Shown here: positions 50,862-60,500 of the stretch, one piece after another
Layout: each line of letters begins with the position of its first letter
How positions within the stretch are numbered: position 1 is the first letter of the stretch
From: Eudorina sp. 2006-703-Eu-15
Taxonomy: Eukaryota; Chlorophyta; Chlorophyceae; Chlamydomonadales; Volvocaceae
Reading direction: 5' to 3'
DNA length: 64,000 nt
Assembly (NCBI GenBank): GCA_003117195.1
Contig: BDSI01000100.1
Span: 186,001 to 250,000, forward strand
Translations under genes and position numbers: made by a program
The notes under the pieces: model-generated
Seen by the model: the letters and a program-made list of their open reading frames with translations, nothing else
What the model was told of the DNA's origin: nothing
Databases searched by the model: none

Positions 50862-51199
50862 TCCGAACCCGCCACACCCTGTACGGCACATGGTGCTGTG
50901 GCGCGCGCCAGCTGTGCCATCCTTGAGGATGGGAGCGACGGCAGCGGAAACGGCGACGCGCTCGGCTCAACTGGCGCCGCCACCGCCCTCATGATGGCCC
51001 TGCACGGCCGCCGTACAGAACTGACGAGCGCTGTACCGCACATGCGGCGATGTCCCAAGCACGTGTGAAAGTTTTGGGGAGCGGCGATGGAAGGCGGCGT
51101 CAAACATCGGAACCCCGACAGTGGCAGCGGTGGGGGCGCCACCGCCGCCGCCGCCGGCGGCGGTGGTTGCACAGCTGAGGTGTGCGCTGCACCGTACAT
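46829..51199 (-). CDS. Ala/Ser/Gln-rich coiled-coil protein of unknown function
   Basis: Four exons, all phase 0: 51199-50270, 49816-49754, 49177-47948 and 47356-46829, about 916 residues. The junctions join helical segments smoothly: LLGELQAMRRQ | VSELTALLAEQQRRDAEQRQQ | LSALLLSVLNG forms one coiled coil around residues 300-345. Later come a Gln/Leu helix (VQQQLQHLMALELSQ), another helix spanning exon 3/4 (FRELLEQLMSVSSETVRLAK, then GLTLPPELAQ) and a C-terminal block, LTPEQLEALRAHPSHMFAGL. The rest is low-complexity Ala/Ser/Thr/Gly. I recognise no family. The start is uncertain: 51199 is the first ATG in the open frame, with others at 51043 and 50992. Exon 3 starts either at the 49177 acceptor (CACTGCAG) or further upstream. 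The exon 2 donor lies in a GT tract belonging to repeat R1. Confidence 0.65.
49661..49760 (+). repeat. Dispersed repeat family R1, copy 3 (truncated)
   Basis: Only the last 100 bp of the family are present, from GAGAGCTTCGGCGGTCTCCC to the CA tract. The GT tract on the minus strand directly abuts exon 2 of the coiled-coil gene and supplies its 5' splice site. Confidence 0.75.
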
Positions 51200-51569
51200 T
51201 CGCCGGGTTTCGTCCCTTCCGCGGGTGCGTTTCCTTCCGAGGTTCGCTGCAGAAATTCGGACTGGAGCTCGTCCCGTGGAGGTGTGAGGGTGGCCTGCGG
51301 TCGGGCGCAACCAGGCCGAGGAACAACAGCGAGCGGTTGGTACCTATCCGAGAGGTGGCCACTGTGAAGCAAAGCAGGCAATTGTGTCATGGCTCCGTAG
51401 AGGAGGAGCTGCTTCGGTAGGCAGGCGCGCGCAGGGCGAATATACAGGCGAACCCCGTCCCCTCACCGCCGTGTGATTAGGCGGGTCTGGCGCGGTTTCC
51501 AGGAGAGGCAATCTTGGCGCGCTGGTAACCTGGTGTAGTGGCCGGTGTATGGCTGCGTGACCCCCCCCC

Positions 51570-51690
51570 CAGGTGATGGAGGGATGGGTGCGCAGTCCTT
51601 GGTAGGGGTTGATGAGACGAGGCACCTACGAGCTATCTGGGCCCGTTGGAACGCCCGGTCGGGATACGGGTCCACCTTGTAACGGTTACA
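51570..51690 (-). repeat. Dispersed repeat R2, copy B (inverted)
   Basis: Reverse-complement partner of 46049-46166, ending in GTAACGGTTAC. It sits about 370 bp upstream of the coiled-coil gene's first ATG. Confidence 0.7.
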
Positions 51691-52736
51691 TCTATACAGG
51701 TTGACCGGGGTTTCCGCGTATGGTAGGGGCGGGAGTCACAGCGAGTCAGGTGCAGTTCGGATGAGAAACTGTGATTACGGACTGTTGCGGAAATGAAGCG
51801 AGCGCGGTGAAGACTTGCCGCGACGGAATGCGCCCAACGCGCTTCCCGTGCCCTGCACATATCACGTTGAAAGTGCCGTCATGCGCTGTAACATATCAAC
51901 TACTGCTGCAGTTGCATAAGCAGGTTGGAAGACCGCTTTCGGGCACATACGACACCCGCGCCACACCCTTGTCCGTGGGCTGAAATGATTGCTAGACATA
52001 ACTACCGACTCTTATGCATACTTGTCGACTCTAAGCAAAGTAAAGCCAACTAGACGGTTGTTTCAAACTATTCTACGCCATGTATTGTAAACGGCGCCGC
52101 CACCACCCAGACCCTTCGGGCGTGCTGTCCAGAATTCCACAAGCTGCGCGCAATCTATAAGCCACGCACGATCTAAAACCATGAGAATGCGACTTACCCA
52201 GATTGTGACAGGCTAGATTGTCACGGACAGTTGGACGGACGCCGTTCTTGCAAGAACACGTTGACCAAACTATAAGGAAAAGTCAAAGAGAAAATCTGCA
52301 AGAATATGCATCCTCCATTTCCATCAACGGTACCGGGTGAAGCGAGCTTCTGACGCGAGCCAACTTAGCATGAAGTGATTACTATCTTGGTATCGTCATT
52401 TGTGGACAAGGCTGCATAATTGCTGCATAGGAACCCCAGCAATGCCTCATGTGGAAATTGCGTGAACAAGCGAAATTGCTCGCTCGTACAGCAATGACCC
52501 AGAAACAAACACCCCACACATCCAAATGATATGCCGCGCTGTCTTTATAGTAAAATTGAAATTGAATCTTCATAAGCATCCAGCAGCGCAGCCACGGCCG
52601 ACGCAGTGCCCACAACCGCCCCGGTCGCTCGCTCAACAAGTCCACATGCGTGTCCCACTTGAGGATGTCTTTGTGCTACATACTATGAATTTTATGAATG
52701 CTTGGTAGTATGTCAGCTAGCTTCAAGGACCGGACC
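51691..52736. promoter_or_regulatory. AT-rich divergent intergenic region
   Basis: Strongly AT-rich from about 51990 to 52720, between the minus-strand coiled-coil gene and the plus-strand signal-peptide exon. It is likely a bidirectional promoter region. No ORF or repeat is supported. Confidence 0.4.
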
Positions 52737-52827
52737 ATGGCGTTGGCAAGCTGGAGACCAACCCTTCAAGGCAGCTTGCTGTTCCTTTCATTAATATGTA
52801 GATCATTATTTGCTCATGGCGTTTCAG
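52737..52827 (+). CDS. First exon of a secreted protein (signal peptide)
   Basis: ATG at 52737 (other in-frame ATGs at 52698 and 52710) begins a textbook signal peptide: a short n-region with Arg, a hydrophobic core (LLFLSLICRSLFA) and a small-residue end. It stops at a GTGTGT donor with one base over. The acceptor at 53031 (TTACTCCGCAG) restores a good frame (AVQEASLGRRLQQDAPSEPE), so exon 2 probably starts at 53032 and may end at the GTAAGT at 53128. Beyond that, several frames read like protein and I cannot choose a model. By position and topology it probably belongs to the proline-rich membrane protein that follows. Confidence 0.5.
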
Positions 52828-53031
52828 GTGTGTCCAATTCTGCAGCTATTGGGACCGTGGGGTGGGCCGACTTTCAGTGGCTTCGCTGAAGGAAGCCAAC
52901 ACTGAAATCGCTCTCCCGCATCGAACCCTAGAGTTGAACGGACTGCTTGGGAGCGATGTGCAGGATACCTGCGAACCCTGGCAAGTGACCCCAGCTCACG
53001 AGGCCGGTCCCGGCTGTCGCTTACTCCGCAG

Positions 53032-54288
53032 GCCTCGCGGTTCAGGAAGCTTCTCTGGGCCGAAGGTTGCAGCAGGATGCCCCTTCTGAGCCTGAGTATC
53101 CCCCGTATCTGCCATATGCCCCTACCCGTAAGTGGTGTGTTGTGTGGGCCCGTCTCCACGGGCAACCTTCAGCCGCCCATTCCCCGCCCGATGGCCACGC
53201 GCTGGTCACGCGCGGACGGGGCAGTTGAAGGACCACACCTTTCTCAATCAAAGCGGGATGTTCTGGGTGCATTGCTGGACCAGCGTCTGGGACCGTTTGA
53301 GACCGGCCGCGTTTTTTTTTACGTCTGCACGCTCTCGTGCTGGGCCCAAGGAGGTGCGGCTGTCTCATTCATTAAGGTGGCACCGGCAATGCCGGCGGCC
53401 GCGGTGCAGATCCGGATCCTGGGCTGCGGGCCCATCACCACCATCTCCGATCCCGCCCTCTAGGGTAATTTGAATTGAAATTGCATCCTTCAACACCACC
53501 AGCGCAGCCCCATTGAGCATGCACTCACAGCTCACATTCTCATCCACACAGTAATACTTTATGCAGAAGTAGCTGGGCCGTGGGGGGCTGCTGTGGGTGG
53601 GACAGGGCAGGCTGCTGATGGAGGCATGTTCGGTGTACGACATCCCTACACTTCTGTGTATGACAGGAATTAACAACAGGGCAGTGTTCGTGGATGTTAG
53701 CGAGCCCGTTTACGTAGCAGGGACTGCATCGCTAACTAAGCAGCCTCTCCGCTTGTTGACGAGGTGGCGTAGCTGGAAAGGAGAGGAGTTACCAACAAGG
53801 GGCTGTCCACCTGTCATGTGTGCATGGGACGGCCCAGCATCCATCCGCAGGGACGGCAATCGGGCGGGGCCGCACACCATCACCAGAGGTTTCGGGCAAC
53901 CGGGGGCTGGGGAGGGGCCGGAGTGACTTTTACTAGCGGTCGCGCTGTGCTGATCGACATTTAAGAGGGGCTGGGATCATGCCCACGCCATGTCCGGACC
54001 AAACCCACCTGGCCAACCCAGATGGCCTGACCCAGATGGTAGACCATCTGGGTCCGACCTGCCAGGCTCGGGCTCCAAGTGAGGTAGTGCCCGGCAGAAT
54101 GAGGAGTGGTGCCGCTACCAGGTGCGGCCACGGTGCGGCCACGCCACACAAACGCAGTCGGCCATGTGGCACTGGCAGCCGCACTGAGAATCTGAGTTGC
54201 CCGCTCGTAATGCATCCAGTTGTTGGGGTCACACTCCCGGCCCGGCCTTGGGCCGCTCTTATGCCTCCGCCTCTGATGGCCTGACGCA
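53032..54288 (+). other. Unresolved exon region of the secreted/membrane protein gene
   Basis: Protein-like segments appear in different plus-strand frames: around 53180-53460 (KRDVLGALLDQRLGPFETGR and IRILGCGPITTISDPAL) and around 53600-53750 (SVYDIPTLLCMTGINNRAVF). A minus-strand frame at 53550-53440 also reads well (YFCIKYYCVDENVSCECMLN). The plus-strand pieces are probably exons of an ectodomain between the signal peptide and the proline-rich spacer. The frame after SDPAL stops at TAG (53461-53463), so an unrecognised splice, an indel or a separate small gene is possible. Confidence 0.35.
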
Positions 54289-55954
54289 GCTGCTGCCCCT
54301 CCCCCGATTGCCCCGACTGCCCCAGCGCCATCGCCACCGGCCCCTAGGGCACCACAGTTGCCGCTGCAGCCCGCGCAGGACCCTTTGCCATCGCCGCCGC
54401 CGCCCCTCCTCCCGCCACCTCCGGACAAGCCCCCGTCGCCCCTTCGACCGGCTCGGTCTCCACGGCCGCCTCGGGCTCCGCTGCTTCCCCCGCCAGCGCC
54501 CCCACCGCCGCCCTCGCCAAGACCTCCGAGACCCTCCCCGCCTTCCCCACCCTCCCCCCGCCTCCCCCACCTGCGCCCCCTCGCCGCCCAAACCTCCCTC
54601 ACCTCCACCCCGCCCTCCCCCACCACCCCGTCCTCCTTCTCCACCCTCTCCACTGCCCAGCCCCCCGCCTCCCCCGCACAGCCCACCACCGCCGCCCGCA
54701 ACCCCCCCCGGCGCTGTTGTCTCCCCTCCACCGCTCTCTCCTGCACCCCCACCAGCCCCCCCTGCAGTTCCAAGCCCGCCCCCAAAGCCCCCGGCGCCGC
54801 CACCTGCTCCACCTTCCCCGCCCTCCCCTCCCTCACCCCCGCCAGCGCCGCCGTCACCCCCTTCGCCGCCACCTGCGCCGCCATCGCCGCCGCCGCCGAG
54901 TCCCTTCCCTCCCTTGCCGCCACCGCGGCCGCCCATATTCGCGGCGAGTACCAAATCCACTGACGATGCGCTGATTGGCGTCATGGTACCGCTGGGTCTG
55001 GGGGTGCTCGGTGCCGCTGGTTTCATCTGCTGGAAGCTCGTACAGATGCTGCGCGGCGGCGGAGGTGGAGGCGGAGGCGGCAGTAAGGCCGGGGTGCGGG
55101 TGGACTTGGAGGCGGGTGCCGGCGGCGCCGCCGCCACCGCCGGCCGCGGCAGCCGCCGCGCTGGCGGCGGCGGAGGCGCCGCCGCCGCCGCCGGCCCAGG
55201 GCCGTCCGCCGCCGGCTCGCGTGCCGCCGGCAGGGCCAACGGCCAGGGCGACAACCCGCTGTACGGCAGGCGGAACGGCGCGGCCGCAAACGGCAACGGT
55301 GACATGAACGGCGCGGCAGGAGCATTTGCGCGCAAGCCGGCGGCGGGGGCGGCGCAGCGGGGCGCGGCGGCCAGGCGCGCGGCGTCGGATGACTCGGGCA
55401 GCCGCTCGGGCGACGGATCCGAGAGCGACTCGGGCTCTGAGCAGCAGGACAGCGGGGGCACCCAGGAGACCGTGCCGCGGGGACGAGGCGCCGCCGGGGC
55501 GGCGGCGGCGGCGGCGGCGGCGCCGGGAGCAGCGCGGCGTCCGGGCGCGCCGGGGGCGGCGGCGGCGGCGGCGCCGGCCGCCGGCCGCGGCCGCGGCCGC
55601 GGCGGCCCGGCAGCTGGGCCGGCGCGGCGGCCCGCGCCTACAGCGGACTCAGAGGAGGACAGCGGAACCGCCAGCGGCAGCGATGACAGCGGCAGCGAAG
55701 GCAGCGCGCCGCCGCCGCCGCCGCCGCGGGGTCGCGGTGCCGGCGCTGCTGCTGCCGGCCGGGGCGCGGCGGCGCCTGGCCGGGGCGCCGCGCCGGGCCG
55801 GGGCCGAGGCGCCGCGGCCGCGGGTCGCGGCCGGGCCCCGCCCCCGCCCGACTCGGGCAGCGACGACAGCGAAGACAGCGACAGCGATGGCGGGGCACCG
55901 GCGGCGCGGAGAGCACCGGCGCGGCCGCCCGCGGCCCGGGGGGGCCGCCGGTAG
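54289..55954 (+). CDS. Proline-rich single-pass membrane protein, C-terminal part
   Basis: After an acceptor at 54288 (GACGCAG) the sequence encodes over 200 residues of Ser-Pro/Pro-Pro blocks, as in hydroxyproline-rich wall proteins. A single transmembrane helix follows (ALIGVMVPLGLGVLGAAGF, about 54970-55026), then a basic stop-transfer region, then a cytoplasmic tail of Gly/Ala/Arg-rich blocks (RGRGR types) alternating with acidic serine clusters such as SDDSGSRSGDGSESDSGS, typical casein kinase 2 targets. The TAG stop is at 55952. The proline frame changes near 54554-54559, a run of six C: one base removed there joins both frames, so this is an indel in sequence or gene. The topology suggests a protein tying the extracellular matrix to the cell interior; that role is inferred. 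Confidence 0.6.
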
Positions 55955-57520
55955 CAATTAGCCCCTGGCGAGCCGGCGCAGTCGCAGCCTCAGTCCCGCC
56001 GGCCGTGGCTTTCGGTTCAATTGGCGCCCTGATGCCGAAGCGCTTCGTCACCTGCTGCTTAATCCCGTTGTGTGACATGTCTGGTACAGAGTACACGTGG
56101 GGGCGCCTCTGCAACAGCACCCAATTTGCGCGGGCGGGCTGTTGGTCGGGCGGGCGGGGCGAGGGCCGCGGGCCGCGGGGCGCTGCGGCGCCGTGTTGGC
56201 TCAGCCAGGAAGCAATGACACACACACTCCTGCCGAGCGGTGAGCCGTCTTCAGCTTCTTCATCCTCTTCAGCGTTGGTTTCTTCTCCTCCTTCTTCTAC
56301 TTCGTGTTCATCGGCTGCCTCCAGTCGGCGATCTGGCCCTTATATCGCTCTAGGGCGCCGCGCACATCTTGGTTTCCTCTACACAAAAAACAGTCGCGAA
56401 CGGTCTGAGGGGTTTCAGACCACGCCGCCCGCCCGGTGTAGTATTGGTCCCGCAGTGGGGGTGCGGCCATCAGCGGTCTGGGTTGACCGTCCGCGGCGGG
56501 GCGGTGATGGGGGGTTTTGAGGGGGGGAGGGCATTAGGGGACATGGCGGGGGGGATAGCACGGGGATGACACCTGTCATAATGCTGGGGCCACTGACGCT
56601 GTCCGGCAGCACACCGGCCGATGGCAAACGGATTGAAGGATGGGTTCACGCGGCCCCAGGGTCTTGCCGGTTTGTATTTATTCACAAGATCGACCAGGCG
56701 CGCGCACGCGCTCCGGCCAGTAACCAAGCGGGCGGAGAGGCACGCACAGAGGCTGGGGGGCAGGCGGGGGTGGCCCAGGGCCGCGAAGGGAAGGGAAGGG
56801 CACTGCGGGTCCTCTTCGCCGCGGACGCTTGAGCGCGGTGGACGAGGGCTGTGCATCCGTGTACGCCTGCGTGGCGGGCGTAACACACATGTTGGGTGGG
56901 CTTTTCAATAAACCCTAGATGTTTTGATACACACGGGGGACCGGCTTACCCTACCTGGTGGTGATCTCGGGCACCAGGGGGGTGGCTCCCGACGTGGCGG
57001 CGGCCGGGTGGCCGATGAAGGCGCAGGCGGCGGAAGGAGGGCGCACACGGCAGCAGGCGCCCCCGCAGGTGCGCGGAGTCGGCAGGTCAGTCGGGTGCGA
57101 GGGCGGGCGGGCGAGGGCCGCTGGTGGTGGTGGTGGTGGTGGTGGCGACATGACTGGAGCTGTGCGGTGTGCACCGGCCGGCGGCCGTTGGGGTTTTCAC
57201 TCCAGGCTCCAGGGGGGCCGCGTGTGGCGCTGGAGTTCCCCCATGAACTCCCGTGTGTATGTGTATTTAACCGGAAGCTGTGTGTGTTGGTGTATGTGTA
57301 AGGAAACTTGTGTGTGTGTATAAATGAAAACGTGTCTGTGTGCGTGTGTGTGGCGTGCTGCGCGCGGGCGTGCAATGATGGCGTCCATGCATGCGTGGGG
57401 AAGTCCTCTGAGGGCATGGGCCCAGACGATACCCTGGAGACACGCCGTGGGGGGGCTGGCGCGCTTTTACCCGGGGCGATGCACGGGGCGGGAGGGGGCT
57501 GTGGACCGTGTGCGCTCGCG

Positions 57521-57558
<38 letters not shown>

Positions 57559-60500
57559 AGACCTTGAGGGCGGTACGGGACGAGGGGCAAAGAAACCTGG
57601 AGACACGCCCAGCCCGGCGGAGAGTGTTCACGGTACGGTACGGGACAGCCAGGACATTCGCCGTCCTCTGCCTCGCCTCAAGCTCTGCGTCCGTGCGACC
57701 GAGCGTGCGGGCGTTAGTGCGGCGCCGCGACTGGAACCCACCGGGAGGGGGGTGTTCCATCATGTTTAATGAGGAACTCGCCCGAACCCGCCGAGGGCCC
57801 ATATACTTACCAAAGGAGCTGCGATGTACTTACCACGGAAGAGGGTGTAGTGTTCCTGGGAGGAGACGTCGTTAGACGGCCGGGCGTGCTCTGGCCGCAG
57901 GTCCCATTGCCGCGTGCCGCTTGGGTAGCCGCCGCGATCACGATCGGGGGGTGCTGGTGCGTCCGCTGAATGTGCGTCCACCCACGGCCGGTTGGGAGAG
58001 GGACCCGCCCGAGTGCGCTATTGAGGGGGCGGGGCGACAACGAGGCAGGGCAGCGCGCGCAGGTAGGGCCCCCGGACCCCTTGAGGCGGCCGGCTGAGGG
58101 CTCGGCCCCCCTCCTCGGCGTGGGGGACCCCTGACGGCCTTGTTATGCCCCACATGGAGGAGCCTCATCGTACACAATCCGTACACAAGTACGACTTACA
58201 ACGGCCGACTCTCAACTATTATTGTTGTTATTATGATTCACTGGACAAGGGCACCTGACTGGGGGGCCAGGTGCATCCTCTTGAGTGCAAAGTGCCGCAC
58301 GGGAGGGAGCGCATGTGCAGCAGCAGCCTTTGGGGGCTGTGTGAGTGTGTGTGTTTAGGAACGTAACCCACCCGACCCAACCCAGGGGGACCTATATGTC
58401 TGTGCGTGTGTTTAGAATTGCAACCCGCCCGCCCGCCCGATCCCAGGTGCGTGTGTGTTTCGCAAGAAACCTGCTGGGGGCCGGGCCTGTGCGTGTGCGC
58501 GTGCGCTCGGCCGCCATTCGGGAGGGGCGTCCCACCGTCCGGTCGCGCGGTCGGGTCTCTCTTGCCGTTGGGGGAGCCGCTGCCGAGACCGCCAAGGGCG
58601 GCGGGATGGCTGCGGCGGTACGTGGGGCACTGCGGATGGATGCGGATGATGTCCGATTGGGGCGCATGTGTATTGAGCATTGGGCACCGCCAGGATGGAT
58701 CTGCCTGCATTTGGCTAAGGACAATTTTGGCGGAGGGTGCGATTTCGTGCGCTCTATCCAGCTTCGGGTGCCACGATGTATGTATAAACCCTAGAGCAAT
58801 CCAGATGGAGGGGGTTGACTCTGAAGGCACGTGTGCGCGGGTCTCGTCGGGTTACGACCGCCATGTCCTTGCGGTCGGGTGCATGCGACCCGCCGCCGCA
58901 GCACACCAGTGCTCACCCGGGCGGGGCGACGTCGGGAAGGTGCCCCAAACATCTGGCACGTAACTGCAGCCACAACCAGCACAACGGCCTTTGTCTTGGG
59001 GGCGTTCACTGCTGGCTTCCCCTGCTGCCGACGCATACGGTAGCAGTGGGCCTGGTCGGGCAATCAGACGCCGCTGGCAACGGGGAACACCCCGTCCCTC
59101 TGAGCGCTGTACACGGTGTGTTTCGAGGTGAGTCAAAATCGCGCGTACTTTTACCCTACTTTGAGTGCATAAACCTACGGGTACGGCTGTCACGAATGAC
59201 CCCAGGGTCTGCTGCAACATCATATATTAATGAACTCCTTACTTGTCATCAGTTCCTGCTCCTCCACGTTCCAGATCCGGCAGCTTGCACCGGTCCTTGC
59301 GGTCGGGTAGGACTGCATACTGTACTCTCGTGCCCCGCACGGATCCTACGCGATCGGTGCAGCTGCCTGGATGCTCCAGAGCCGTGCAGGGCAGCGGGCG
59401 GGCGGGGCGTGCCGTAGTGCGCATTATTGCAGGGTGTGGGCGTGCATAAAAGAACAAGGTATGTCGTATGTGAGTAAGTGTGTTCCGCGTGCTGCGAAGG
59501 CACAATGATGCTGTAATGGCGCACATACCTCGCGGCGACGACGACGACGAATCGGATGCGTGGCAACGTTGGCAACGCGCACAGATTCATACGGAGCGCA
59601 TCTGGCAGCGGCGGCCTGAAATGCCCTGCGAGGCCATGCGGTACGTACGTCATCCATCACGTACTGCTGCCACTCCCCGTCCCGGCTCCCGTCCCGGCTC
59701 CCGGCCTGACATAGGATCGCAAGGCCGGCCGGCGGGGGCACTGCAACCACACAGCGCTGCGCCGTAAACACTGCCGTCAAACACGCCACACGCCGTTGTC
59801 CCACGCGCGCACATCCTCGCTTATCCTGCTGCTCACTGGCGCCGTCGGTCATGCGGTACGACAAGAAAGAAGAAACCGCACCTCCACGTCGACGTGTGCC
59901 CTACGGCCACTTGATGGTCCGCCGCCGCCAGGCTTCACACAGCACAGCCCGTGGGTGGGTCAGCCAGAACCCCAGAAACGAGTTTTGCACCACTCGAGTG
60001 GCGCCCGGCCACCACGGCCCTGATGACGGCGAGCACACACCCCACATTGTGTCGGGGCAGCTTTTATTCTACCCCACATCGACCCGAGCCAAGCGGCACA
60101 ACAGGCAAGTGCAGCATCGGTGCGCTCGCATCAGCGATGGGTGCGCGCAGCCTAAGCTTTGTGAGATTGAGACCCCGCAGACTCGCCGCATCCCCAGGTG
60201 ACGGAGTCAGGCCAGGTTTATCAGCGACTGGTCGTGTAAAGTCAATCTGTAGCTGCCCCATGCCACACATACACGAGATGGGTGTTACGGCTCCTTGCCC
60301 CACCTACCCCACCGCAGTTGAGGGTCGCCTAGGGGTCACTGAGTCGGCTGCCGTGTGCTGCTCGCTTGTTCCCGTTGGCGTGCCGGCGAGCCGGTTGTGT
60401 TCGTCCCTTGATTCCTTGACTACCTATGTGGGCGCGGTCAGTACAGGGCGCGGTACCAGGCACCCTGCCGTGCAGCGGCCTCGTTCCGACCGCAGCCAGC

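Noticed and set aside
54259..55461. 400-codon minus-strand Gly/Ala-rich ORF
   Set aside because: Antisense of the proline/glycine-rich plus-strand exon, whose third-position pattern, membrane helix and acidic serine clusters are far more protein-like.
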